The notes under the pieces were generated by a model. It made no database searches. It had not been told where the DNA came from and saw only the letters and a list, made by a program, of their open reading frames with translations. This document shows positions 25,437-34,468 of a DNA stretch of 64,000 nucleotides, in pieces. The stretch is from assembly GCF_014643775.1 (NCBI RefSeq), contig NZ_BMKC01000004.1, forward strand, positions 120,002-184,001. Direction: 5' to 3'. Source of the stretch: Arenimonas soli (lineage in GTDB: Bacteria; Pseudomonadota; Gammaproteobacteria; Xanthomonadales; Xanthomonadaceae). A program made the position numbers and the translations under genes. How positions within the stretch are numbered: the stretch's first letter is position 1; each line of letters opens with the position of its first letter.

Positions 25437-26612
25437 TTATTCGGCCGGCGCGGGCGGGGCCGCGTCGTCGGGAGTGGCGGCGGCGCCGGCTTCGACGGCC
25501 GTGGCCTCGCCGCCCGGCCGGACCTTCTGCAGGCCCTCGATGATCACGCGGTCGCCGGCCTGCAGGCCGTCGTCGACCAGCCACTGGTCGCCGACCGTGC
25601 GGCGGGTGCTGACCACGCGCGGTTCGACCTTGCCTTCGGCGGTGACCACCAGCGCGGTGGCATTGCCCTTGGCGTCGCGGCTGATGCCCTGCTGTGGCGC
25701 CAGGATGCCGTCCGGGCGGGTGCCCAGCTCGACCACGGCGCGCACGTACATGCCCGGCAGCAGCAGGTTGTCGGGGTTGGGCACGCGCACGCGCAGCGAG
25801 TAGCTGCCGGTGCCCGGGTCAACGGTGACGTCGGTGAACTCCAGCACGCCGGCGTGGGCATAGGGCGTGCCGTCCTCGAGCAGGATCTTCGCTTCGACGG
25901 TGGTCTGTTGAATGCGGCCGGCCTCGACGTCCTGGCGCAGCTGCATCAGCTCCGACGCCGACTGCGACAGGTCCACGTAGATCGGATCGAGCTGTTGCAC
26001 CGTCACCAGCGCGGTTTCCTGGTTGGCGGTGACCAGTGCGCCCTGGGTGACGCTGGACTTGCCGGCGCGGCCGGAGATCGGCGCGGTGATGCGGGTGTAG
26101 CCCAGGTTGACGTCCGCGGCCTGCAGCGCGGCCTGGTAGGCGGCGACGTCGGCGGCGGCTTCGGCGGCGGCGGCCAGGGTGCGCTCGTGGTCCTGCTGGG
26201 CCACCAGCTTCTGCGCCACCAGTTCGGTGGACCGGTTGGCCGCCAGGCGCGCCGAGTTGGCCGAGGCCCGGGCGCGGGCCAGGTTGGCGGCCGCGGCGGC
26301 GCGGGCGGCGCGATAGGTCGCATCGTCAAGCTGGTAGAGCACCTGGCCTTCCTTCACCAGGCTGCCTTCCTCGAACAGGCGCTGTTCGACGATGCCGGTG
26401 GCCTGCGGCCGCACTTCGGCGACCACGAAGGGCACGGTGCGGCCGGCCAGGTCGCGGGTCAGCGGCACGGGCTGGGCCTTGAGCGTGACCACGGTGACTT
26501 CGGGCGTGGGCATCTGCCTGGGGGCCGGCTCTTCGGAGCAGGCGGCCAGCAGCAGGCTGGCGACGGCGGCGACAAGCGCCAGGGGACGCCGGGAACGGGC
26601 GGACGCGGACAT
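25437..26612 (-). CDS. RND efflux periplasmic adaptor lipoprotein
   Basis: AcrA/MexA-type membrane fusion protein of 391 residues that links the inner-membrane pump to an outer-membrane channel. A type II signal ends in the lipobox LLAAC, so Cys25 is lipidated. Next come the lipoyl-like half motifs (about 60-90 and 170-200), a short coiled-coil hairpin rich in Ala and Arg, then beta-barrel and membrane-proximal domains; the C-terminal tail is rich in Ala and Pro. It is the first gene of the operon adaptor-pump-tetR, and its promoter and operator can be read upstream. The ATG at 26612 starts directly at the signal sequence. Confidence 0.93.
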   Translation of the reverse strand: MSASARSRRPLALVAAVASLLLAACSEEPAPRQMPTPEVTVVTLKAQPVPLTRDLAGRTVPFVVAEVRPQATGIVEQRLFEEGSLVKEGQVLYQLDDATYRAARAAAAANLARARASANSARLAANRSTELVAQKLVAQQDHERTLAAAAEAAADVAAYQAALQAADVNLGYTRITAPISGRAGKSSVTQGALVTANQETALVTVQQLDPIYVDLSQSASELMQLRQDVEAGRIQQTTVEAKILLEDGTPYAHAGVLEFTDVTVDPGTGSYSLRVRVPNPDNLLLPGMYVRAVVELGTRPDGILAPQQGISRDAKGNATALVVTAEGKVEPRVVSTRRTVGDQWLVDDGLQAGDRVIIEGLQKVRPGGEATAVEAGAAATPDDAAPPAPAE

Positions 26613-26680
26613 GGGATGCCTCGTGGAGAAGGAAAGCGGGGTCGGTCGCAGGCCGGGGAGCCGGCGCGAGCGGAAAAGAG

Positions 26681-26690
26681 TGAACGGTCA
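26681..26690. promoter_or_regulatory. Probable TetR operator at the efflux operon start point
   Basis: TGAACGGTCA is a near-perfect dyad (TGA-N4-TCA with a CG centre). It covers the predicted transcription start and touches the -10 box of the efflux operon. Its size and place suit binding by the TetR-type repressor made from the third gene of that operon. The link is inferred from position. Confidence 0.55.
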
Positions 26691-26717
26691 TTCTAGGTTT
26701 GAATCGGCCGCTGTCAA
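26690..26717 (-). promoter_or_regulatory. Sigma-70 promoter of the RND efflux operon
   Basis: On the minus strand TTGACA (26717-26712), a 16-base spacer and TAGAAT (26695-26690) give a near-consensus promoter, rare in this GC-rich window. The start is expected near 26683, about 70 bases before the adaptor ATG. Confidence 0.75.
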
Positions 26718-26769
26718 GCCAACTGATGGCCTGGTTCCGGGGGTTTTGGCCTCTTTCCGGGAGGGCGGT

Positions 26770-27456
26770 TCAGCCCAGCGACAGCTTCGCGGCCAGTCCG
26801 GCCGGCGCCGACCCGGGCGCGTAGGGCAGCACGCCCAGGCAGGGGCCCGGCAGGGCGGCCCGCAGCAGGTCCAGGTAGGCCGCCGCATGCGGGCCCGGGG
26901 CCTCGACCTGGTTGCCGATCCATCCGGCCAGCCGGCAACCATCGGCCAGCACGGCCCGGGCCGTCAGCCGCGCATGGTTCAGACAACCCAGGCGCAGGCC
27001 CACCACCAGCACCACCGGCAGCTTGAGGGCCCGGGCCAGGTCGGCCTGCTCCAGGCCGTCGGCCAGCGGCGCCAGCCAGCCGCCCACGCCTTCCACCAGC
27101 ACGCGGCCACCGGCCTGGGCCGACAGCGCCGTGTAGGCGGCCAGCAGGGTCGGCAGCTCGACCTGCACGCCGGCCATCGCGGCGGCGATCTGCGGCGCGG
27201 TCGGTTCGGGCAGGGCGTAGGGATTGACCAGCTGGTAGTCGGGCCTGGGCTCGCTGGCGGCCTGCAGCGCCAGGGCGTCTTCGTTGCGCCAGCCTTCGTG
27301 GCTGCGCTCGCAGCCGCTGGCGACCGGCTTCATGCCCACGGCCGGGCGGCCGTCACGGCGCATGGCGTGCAGCAGCACAGTGGACGCGAAGGTCTTGCCG
27401 GCGCCGGTGTCGGTGCCGGTGACGAAACAACCGTGGTCGAAGCCCTGCCCGCTCAT
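26770..27456 (-). CDS. bioD: Dethiobiotin synthetase BioD
   Basis: A 228-residue ATP-dependent carboxylase that closes the ureido ring of dethiobiotin from diaminopelargonate, the step before biotin synthase. The P-loop GTDTGAGKT is at residues 14-22, followed by the GMKPVASG segment with its conserved lysine; the central VEGVGGWLAPL motif matches BioD. Two starts are possible: the ATG at 27456 gives the normal N terminus and has GGTGG nearby, while the ATG at 27480 adds eight residues and has no SD. It is a single gene here, divergent from msrC, and other bio genes are not in the window. Confidence 0.9.
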   Translation of the reverse strand: MSGQGFDHGCFVTGTDTGAGKTFASTVLLHAMRRDGRPAVGMKPVASGCERSHEGWRNEDALALQAASEPRPDYQLVNPYALPEPTAPQIAAAMAGVQVELPTLLAAYTALSAQAGGRVLVEGVGGWLAPLADGLEQADLARALKLPVVLVVGLRLGCLNHARLTARAVLADGCRLAGWIGNQVEAPGPHAAAYLDLLRAALPGPCLGVLPYAPGSAPAGLAAKLSLG

Positions 27457-27530
27457 CGCGCCACCGGGTGTGCGCCGCATTCAACGCTGCATAGCATGAG
27501 TGTCCTCCCGCGCGTGCCTGCGCGAGGCCA

Positions 27531-27536
27531 TACAAT
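27531..27536 (+). promoter_or_regulatory. Possible -10 box for msrC
   Basis: TACAAT lies 31 bases before the msrC ATG, in the short region between divergent bioD and msrC. No recognisable -35 hexamer accompanies it. Confidence 0.35.
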
Positions 27537-27566
27537 AACGCCCCGACCCCGAACCATGGAGCGCCG

Positions 27567-28055
27567 ATGTTCGCGCAGTCCAGCCTCACCGGCAGCAAGG
27601 CCGAACAGTACGCACAGCTGCTTGAACAAGCCCGCGGCCTGATGCACGGCGAGCCGGACCGGATCGCCAACGCCGCCAACCTGTCGGCCCTGGTCTACCA
27701 CGCGCTGCCGCAGCTCAACTGGGTCGGGTTTTATTTCTACGACGGCAAGGAACTGGTGGTCGGCCCCTTCCAGGGCCACCCGGCCTGCGTGCGCATCGCC
27801 CTGGGCCGCGGTGTCTGCGGCACCGCCGCCCAGACCCGGCAGACCCAGCGCATCGCCGACGTCGAGGCCTTCCCGGGGCACATCCCCTGCGACGCCGCCT
27901 CGCGGTCGGAACTGGTGGTGCCGCTGTACCACGGCGACGCGCTGGTGGGCGTGTTCGACCTCGACAGCCCGGTGACCGATCGCTTCGACGCCGACGACCA
28001 GGCTGGCCTCGAATCGATCGCTGCTGCGTTCATCCAGACGTTGGGCCCCGCCTGA
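27567..28055 (+). CDS. msrC: Free methionine-(R)-sulfoxide reductase (GAF domain)
   Basis: A 162-residue single GAF-domain enzyme that reduces free methionine R-sulfoxide, part of oxidative damage repair in the cytoplasm. The three cysteines of the family are at 74, 84 and 108; the spacing of 10 and 24 equals that of the E. coli enzyme (84, 94, 118). The WVGFYFYDG and GRGVCG segments around them are typical. The ATG at 27567 has GGAG upstream; a nearby ATG at 27556 is out of frame. A TfoX-C protein gene follows after 24 bases and is probably co-transcribed. Confidence 0.92.
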   Translation: MFAQSSLTGSKAEQYAQLLEQARGLMHGEPDRIANAANLSALVYHALPQLNWVGFYFYDGKELVVGPFQGHPACVRIALGRGVCGTAAQTRQTQRIADVEAFPGHIPCDAASRSELVVPLYHGDALVGVFDLDSPVTDRFDADDQAGLESIAAAFIQTLGPA

Positions 28056-28079
28056 CATCGCCGGGGACAGGACACAGGC

Positions 28080-28469
28080 ATGAGTGGAACCAAACTGCGC
28101 AACATCGGCCCGAAGTCGGCCGCCTGGCTGCGCCAGACGGGCATCCGGAGCCAGGAAGACCTGGAATCGGTGGGTGCGCTGGCGGCTTTCGTGCGGGTCA
28201 AGCGCGCCGGCTTCAAGCCCAGCCTCAACCTGCTCTACGCGCTGGAAGGCGCGATCCTGGGCTGCCACTGGCAGGAAATCCCGGACGAACGCCGCAGCGA
28301 ACTGGTGCTGGCCGCCGGTGACGAGGTCGCCAAGCTGCCGCTGCCCAAGAACAAGCGCATGCCGGCCGCCGCGCCGGTGAAAACCGTGCACCTGGACGGC
28401 GAAGACGAAGCCGACATGCCCGGCCCGGGTTACGGCTTCGACGACCCCTCGTCGTCGCGCGACGACTGA
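28080..28469 (+). CDS. TfoX C-terminal domain protein
   Basis: A 129-residue protein whose first 80 residues match the TfoX C-terminal domain, a helix-hairpin-helix-like fold (NIGPKSAAWLRQTGI, then the RVKRAGFKPSLNLLYALEGA segment). It lacks the TfoX N-terminal domain, so a direct role in competence should not be assumed. The tail from about residue 95 is acidic, low in complexity and ends in Ser/Asp. It is the second gene after msrC. The stop lies 4 bases from the stop of the convergent LOG gene. Confidence 0.82.
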   Translation: MSGTKLRNIGPKSAAWLRQTGIRSQEDLESVGALAAFVRVKRAGFKPSLNLLYALEGAILGCHWQEIPDERRSELVLAAGDEVAKLPLPKNKRMPAAAPVKTVHLDGEDEADMPGPGYGFDDPSSSRDD

Positions 28470-28473
28470 TCGC

Positions 28474-29052
28474 CTAGCGCACCACCGCGTAGTCACGCGC
28501 GTCCTCGCGCCAGGCCGGCGTCGCCCGGATGGTCGGCAGCACGTCCTCGACCCGGTCCACCAGCGACCACATCGCCGCGTGTTCGGGGTTCATGAACCGC
28601 TCGGCGATCACCGATTCCATGAAGCCCTGCAGCGGCGCGTAGAAGCCGCGCACGTTGAGCAGCAGGATCGGGCTGAAGTAGATGCCCAGGCGCTTGAGCG
28701 TGATCGCCTCGAACAGCTCCTCGAGCGTGCCGCAGCCACCGGGCAACGCGACGACCGCATCGGATCCGGTGAGCAGCCTGTGCTTGCGCTCGCGCATGTC
28801 CTCCACCAGCTCCAGCTGGGTCAGGCCTGGGTGGCCCCATTCGAGGTCGGCCATGAACTTCGGCAGGATGCCAATCACCTCGCCGCCCTTCGACAGTGCG
28901 CCGTCGGCCAGCGAACCCATCAGGCCCTGCGAGCCGCCGCCATAAACGATGCTGCAGCCGTTGGCCGCGAGGGTTTCGCCAAGCTGGCGGGCGGCGGCGT
29001 GGAATTCGGGCGCCACGCGGGCGCTGGAGGCGGCGTAAACGCAGACGCGCAT
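28474..29052 (-). CDS. LOG family protein (nucleoside 5'-monophosphate phosphoribohydrolase)
   Basis: A 192-residue Rossmann-fold protein of the LOG family, which releases the base from cytokinin-type or ordinary nucleoside monophosphates. The YGGGSQGLMG loop and the PGGCGTLEELFE motif that marks active members are both present, with the conserved Arg/Lys of RERKH in between. The start MRVCVYAASS at 29052 is the normal family start; an ATG three codons upstream is possible. The longer open frame (to 29178) would run through the terminator of the next gene and is rejected. It lies downstream of the glycine-zipper gene but is separated by that terminator. Its biological substrate is not shown by sequence. 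Confidence 0.88.
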   Translation of the reverse strand: MRVCVYAASSARVAPEFHAAARQLGETLAANGCSIVYGGGSQGLMGSLADGALSKGGEVIGILPKFMADLEWGHPGLTQLELVEDMRERKHRLLTGSDAVVALPGGCGTLEELFEAITLKRLGIYFSPILLLNVRGFYAPLQGFMESVIAERFMNPEHAAMWSLVDRVEDVLPTIRATPAWREDARDYAVVR

Positions 29053-29135
29053 GGCGGGCATCCGGGACGGCTGGGGGCCGCTATTGTGCCACCGCAGGGC
29101 CGCCGGGCGGCGGCGGTGCGCGCGGGCCGCAGGCG

Positions 29136-29166
29136 AAAAAAAGCGGGGCGATAAAGATCGCCCCGC
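29136..29166 (-). terminator. Rho-independent terminator of the glycine-zipper gene
   Basis: On the minus strand a 10-bp GC-rich stem (GCGGGGCGAT with ATCGCCCCGC, 29143-29166) with a 4-base loop is followed by seven T residues. It lies 17 bases after the stop of the gene at 29183-29707. Confidence 0.92.
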
Positions 29167-29182
29167 CGCTTGAAACACTCAT

Positions 29183-29707
29183 TCAGTACGCGGAGCTGCC
29201 GTTGCCGCGGCCGGCACCTGCCTGGTCCACGCGGTCCCAGGCAGCACGGCTGGCCTGGCGGGCCTGGGCCCATTCGAGCGTGGACTGGCCACGCGTCGCG
29301 ACGAAGTCGTTCTCGAGCTGGGTTTCGACGTCCTCGAAACGCTTGCCCGCGTACAGGCCACGGCCTTCGTAGCCCGTGCGATAGGCAGGCGCATAGTCGT
29401 CATAGCTGCGGCCCTTGTCATAGTAGGACTCGCTGGCGTACTGCGCGCGCCAATGCGCTTCTTCCTCGGTGGGGTTGAGGCCTTCGGCGACACCCTTGCC
29501 GGCGAGCCCGCCCACAACCGCGCCCACGGCGGCACCCGCCACCATGCCTACCGGCCCGGCCACGGCACCCACGGCGGCGCCCGAGGCACCGCCGGCGACA
29601 GCACCCACGCCCGTACCGACCGGATGCGAACCCGGCGCCTTGCTGATCGGGTCGAGATTGCGGTCCTTTGCGTCCTGCTTGTCCATCTTGTCGTTGTAGT
29701 TGTTCAT
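29183..29707 (-). CDS. Glycine-zipper stress-type protein under a sigma-54 promoter
   Basis: A 174-residue protein with a short charged opening (NNYNDKMDKQDAKDRN), a glycine-zipper region (about residues 30-75) with repeated GxxxG/AxxxG able to insert into membranes, then a tyrosine-rich part ending in a TGYEGRGLYAGKRFEDVE-type segment. Proteins of this style are widespread in Xanthomonadaceae and relatives and are usually unannotated. No signal peptide is seen. The ATG at 29707 has GGAGAT upstream; longer frames are rejected because they cross the promoter. It is monocistronic, with a consensus -24/-12 promoter and an upstream dyad before it and a strong terminator after it. A stress or envelope role is inference. 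Confidence 0.75.
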   Translation of the reverse strand: MNNYNDKMDKQDAKDRNLDPISKAPGSHPVGTGVGAVAGGASGAAVGAVAGPVGMVAGAAVGAVVGGLAGKGVAEGLNPTEEEAHWRAQYASESYYDKGRSYDDYAPAYRTGYEGRGLYAGKRFEDVETQLENDFVATRGQSTLEWAQARQASRAAWDRVDQAGAGRGNGSSAY

Positions 29708-29766
29708 GCGACATCTCCATTGGGGGGGAGGCACGCGTCGGAACGACGCGGCCCCGTTGGAAGCGC

Positions 29767-29782
29767 TGCAACTACCGTGCCA
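29767..29782 (-). promoter_or_regulatory. Consensus sigma-54 promoter of the glycine-zipper gene
   Basis: On the minus strand TGGCACG (29782-29776), four bases, then TTGCA (29771-29767): the -24 and -12 boxes match the RpoN consensus exactly, with GG and GC 10 bases apart. The start is expected near 29754, about 47 bases before the ATG. Confidence 0.85.
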
Positions 29783-29867
29783 CCCGGCCACCCGCTCCGG
29801 GGATGCGGAATCATGGGGAAAACCGCAGGACCCGGATGCCGACGTCCGCTTCGTGGCCGCGCGGTGC

Positions 29868-29900
29868 GTGCATAAGCCCCGGCCAACCCGCTTAATGCAC
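29868..29900. promoter_or_regulatory. Long inverted repeat, probable enhancer site
   Basis: GTGCATAAGC and GCTTAATGCAC form arms of an inverted repeat with a 12-base centre (one extra T in one arm). Its centre is about 130 bases upstream of the predicted sigma-54 start of the glycine-zipper gene, the usual place for an NtrC-type activator. It also lies about 80 bases before the divergent deacetylase-fusion gene. Confidence 0.55.
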
Positions 29901-29979
29901 GACCGCGACGACCGGGGGTGGCGGCATCGCCCGGTGGCGGCTAGCGTCATGGCTTTCCCGCCGCGAAGGTGACCCACCG

Positions 29980-32235
29980 ATGCCACGACTGCTCCTGATC
30001 CTGCCCTTGCTGTTCCTTCTGGCCTGCCCGCTGCCGGCATCGGCCGCGGAGGTGGCGGCAACCGGCCGGCGACTGGCGATCAGCTTCGACGATGCGCCGC
30101 GCCCGGATGGCGCCTTCCTCACCGGCGAAGCACGAACCCGCCGGCTCATCGACGGGCTCGACGCCGCCGGGGTGCGGGGCGCCATGGTCTTCGCCACCAC
30201 GCAGAGGCTGGAGGACACGCCCGGCGCCGGCGCACGGCTGCGGGCCTACGCCGACGCCGGCCACGTGCTGGCCAACCATTCGCACGGACACGGGTGGCTG
30301 CGCCGGATGTCGGCGGCTGACTACCTGGCCGACGCCGGGCGCGCCAACGTGGCGCTGGCCGGACTGGGCGAAGCGCCCCGCTTCTTCCGCTACCCCTTCC
30401 TCGACGAAGGCCACGACGCCGGTCAGCGCGACGCGGTGCGCGAAGGCCTGGCCGCGATGGGCCTGCGCAACGGCTACGTCACCATCGACAACTACGATTG
30501 GTACCTGGACGCGCTGGCCGCCGAAGCCCGGGCCGCCGACCCGGACTTCGACCTCGATGCCCTGCGGGACCTCTACGTCGAGACCCTGGTGGACGCCGCG
30601 CGCTTTTACGACGACATCGCGCGCGACAGCCTCGGCCGGTCACCGGCGCACGTCCTGCTGCTGCACGAAAACGACCTGGCGGCGCTGTTCATCACCGACC
30701 TGGTGGCCGCCCTGCGTGCCGATGGCTGGGACATCATCCCGGCCACCGAAGCCTATGCCGATCCGATCGCGGAACAGGTGCCTGAGACCCTGTTCAATGG
30801 CCAGGGCCGCGTGGCCGCGCTGGCGCATGTTTCCGGTCGTTCCCCGCGATCGCTCGTGCATCCGCTGGAAGACGAGGATGCGCTGCGGGCATTGTTCGTC
30901 TCGCGCGGCCTGCTCGCCGGCGCGACGCCAACGGGCGACTGGTTGCTGGTCAACGCCACGCTGCAGGCCGGCGACGGCCTGCCTTCGCGCGCCGGGATGG
31001 GGCTGAGGATCCGCGGCGGCCGCATCGTCGATGTCGCGCCCACCGACGCGTTGGCGCGCCAACCCGGCGACCGCGTCCTCGATCTGCAGGGCCGTTGGGT
31101 GCTGCCGGGCCTGGTCGGCGTCCACAACCACCTGCACCTGCCGGGGGCGCCCTTCCTGGGCGAGGCGGCGACACGGCTCTACCTCGCCGCCGGCGTCACC
31201 ACCATCCAGACCGCAGGCAGCGCGGATGCGCGGGCCGAACTCGCCCTTGCCGAAGCCATCGAAGCGGGCGACGCCGTTGGCCCGCGCCTGCTGGCGTCGG
31301 CGCCCTACGTCACCGGGCCGGGCGGCAATGCCCCGATGGACAAGCCCGGCAATGCGGACGAGGCCCGCGCGTTCGTCAACCGCTGGGCCGACCTGGGCGT
31401 ACACAGCTTCAAGCTCTACCGACACGTACAGCCCGGGATCGCCGCCGCCGTCGTCGAGGCGGCGCATGCGCGCCGGCGCAGCGTCTCCGCCCACCTGTGC
31501 TCGCTGACCTACGCCGAAGCGTCGAAGATCGGCGTGGATCGCATCGAACACGGCTTCCTGTCGAGCACCGACTTCCTTGCCGGCAAGGACCCGGGTGATT
31601 GCCGCTCGCCGCTGGCGTCCATCGCCGCGCTCGACCCCGACGATGCGCGCCTGGATACGCTGATCCGGACGCTGGTGGAAAACGGCACGAAGCTGACCTC
31701 GACGCTGGCGATCATCGAATCCCACTTTCCGCATCGCCCGCAGGGCGAAGCGCAGGCGCTGGCCTACCTGGCACCTCGCTTTCGCGAGGACTACCAGCGC
31801 CGGCAGGAACAGTTGGCCGCCGGCCAGGCCAATGCCGCCTACACACCCGCGCTGCTGGCCAAACTGATGGCCTTCGAACGGCGCTTCGTAGCCGCTGGCG
31901 GCATCCTGCTGGCGGGTCCGGACACCGGCCGCCATGTGCTGCCAGGCTTTGGCGACCAGCGAAATTTCGAGCTGCTGTCCGAAGCAGGCTTCGCGCTGCC
32001 GGACATCGTCCGCATCATGAGCGGCAACGGCGCCCGGGCGCTGGGCCTGGGCGCCAGCAAGGGCCAGCTCAAACCCGGGTTCGACGCCGACCTGCTGGTG
32101 CTCGACGGCGACCCGGCCGCCGATCCGGCCAACATCCGCCGGATGAAGTGGGTGTTCCGGGAAGGACACCGCCATGACCCGGCGGAACTGCGGCAGGGCC
32201 TGGAAGGCCGCCTCGGCGCACAGGAAGCGGACTGA
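29980..32235 (+). CDS. Secreted polysaccharide deacetylase / amidohydrolase fusion protein
   Basis: A 751-residue exported protein with two complete catalytic domains. After a signal peptide (1-23) a NodB-type carbohydrate esterase domain spans about 30-265: Asp37-Asp38 in SFDDA, zinc ligands His100 and His104 in NHSHGHG, and RYPF near 137. From about 325 an amidohydrolase of the imidazolonepropionase-like class follows: HxH at 382/384, Lys478, His505, His524 and Asp648 in GPDTG. All metal ligands of both domains are present, so neither looks dead. The ATG at 29980 has AAGGTG upstream. It could remove acetyl groups and then hydrolyse an amide or cyclic bond of the same substrate, but the substrate is unknown. 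It stands alone on the plus strand. Confidence 0.85.
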   Translation: MPRLLLILPLLFLLACPLPASAAEVAATGRRLAISFDDAPRPDGAFLTGEARTRRLIDGLDAAGVRGAMVFATTQRLEDTPGAGARLRAYADAGHVLANHSHGHGWLRRMSAADYLADAGRANVALAGLGEAPRFFRYPFLDEGHDAGQRDAVREGLAAMGLRNGYVTIDNYDWYLDALAAEARAADPDFDLDALRDLYVETLVDAARFYDDIARDSLGRSPAHVLLLHENDLAALFITDLVAALRADGWDIIPATEAYADPIAEQVPETLFNGQGRVAALAHVSGRSPRSLVHPLEDEDALRALFVSRGLLAGATPTGDWLLVNATLQAGDGLPSRAGMGLRIRGGRIVDVAPTDALARQPGDRVLDLQGRWVLPGLVGVHNHLHLPGAPFLGEAATRLYLAAGVTTIQTAGSADARAELALAEAIEAGDAVGPRLLASAPYVTGPGGNAPMDKPGNADEARAFVNRWADLGVHSFKLYRHVQPGIAAAVVEAAHARRRSVSAHLCSLTYAEASKIGVDRIEHGFLSSTDFLAGKDPGDCRSPLASIAALDPDDARLDTLIRTLVENGTKLTSTLAIIESHFPHRPQGEAQALAYLAPRFREDYQRRQEQLAAGQANAAYTPALLAKLMAFERRFVAAGGILLAGPDTGRHVLPGFGDQRNFELLSEAGFALPDIVRIMSGNGARALGLGASKGQLKPGFDADLLVLDGDPAADPANIRRMKWVFREGHRHDPAELRQGLEGRLGAQEAD

Positions 32236-32236
32236 C

Positions 32237-32413
32237 TCAGTCCGCTTCCGGGTGCCGCGCCTTCCACTGCGCCAGCAGTTCCCGGTAGTGGTCCATGTCC
32301 TGAGCGTAGCTGTCGAACACGCAGACCGCGCAGCCGCCGTCGCAGCAGTCCACAGGCAGCGGCCGCTCGGGTTCGACCGGGCGCGGGTCATGCCTGGGCG
32401 GCGTGCTGTTCAC
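32237..32413 (-). CDS. Small Cys-rich protein, oxidoreductase-like N-terminal domain
   Basis: A 58-codon gene with a GTG start, easily missed. The protein ends in a segment typical of the oxidoreductase-like domain family: PERPLPVDCCDGGCAVCVFD, then a helix DMDHYRELLAQWKARHPE. The four cysteines (CC, then two more at +4 and +7) suggest metal or Fe-S binding, though no activity is established for the family. The GTG at 32413 lies 11 bases after the glmS stop, so it is probably co-transcribed with and reinitiated after glmS. It converges on the deacetylase-fusion gene, with 1 base between the stops. Confidence 0.75.
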   Translation of the reverse strand: MNSTPPRHDPRPVEPERPLPVDCCDGGCAVCVFDSYAQDMDHYRELLAQWKARHPEAD

Positions 32414-32423
32414 CCGCCCGCGC

Positions 32424-34247
<1,824 letters not shown>

Positions 34248-34335
34248 GGGCTATCCATTCCTTGGTGACAGACCCGCAAGTTTAAGTGAAGCAAGTGGCT
34301 TTCCGCGGGCGACGGATTCGCAGGTCCGGGGCCGG

Positions 34336-34380
34336 TGTCCGCCGGGCGTCCGGCCAGGGGCCGAACGGACGCCGCGGACA
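34336..34380. promoter_or_regulatory. 45-bp interrupted palindrome upstream of the sigma-54 promoter
   Basis: The arms TGTCCGC..GGCGTCCG..GGCC and GGCC..CGGACGCC..GCGGACA form a long inverted repeat ending about 35 bases before the -24 box of the ABC/two-component operon. GTCCG units also recur within each arm. It is a good candidate binding site for the NtrC-type regulator encoded in that operon. It lies in the divergent glmS upstream region as well and could affect glmS. Confidence 0.55.
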
Positions 34381-34415
34381 GCCGACAATATCTTTACAAT
34401 CAATTGCTTACTGAT

Positions 34416-34431
34416 TGGCACGGTGGTTGCA
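34416..34431 (+). promoter_or_regulatory. Consensus sigma-54 promoter of the ABC/two-component operon
   Basis: TGGCACG (34416-34422), four bases, TTGCA (34427-34431): exact -24/-12 boxes with GG and GC 10 bases apart, preceded by T. The start is expected near 34442, 27 bases before the first ATG of the six-gene operon. Confidence 0.88.
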
Positions 34432-34468
34432 TCATCCAAGGCAGACCTGAACCAACGGGATTTTGCCG

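Noticed and set aside
28080-28469. Calling the TfoX-C protein a competence regulator
   Set aside because: It has only the C-terminal domain and an acidic tail; the N-terminal TfoX domain is missing and no competence genes are near.
34248-34335. Possible glmS ribozyme or amino-sugar riboswitch upstream of glmS
   Set aside because: The leader is short and shows no ribozyme core; control by a glmS ribozyme is a Gram-positive feature.
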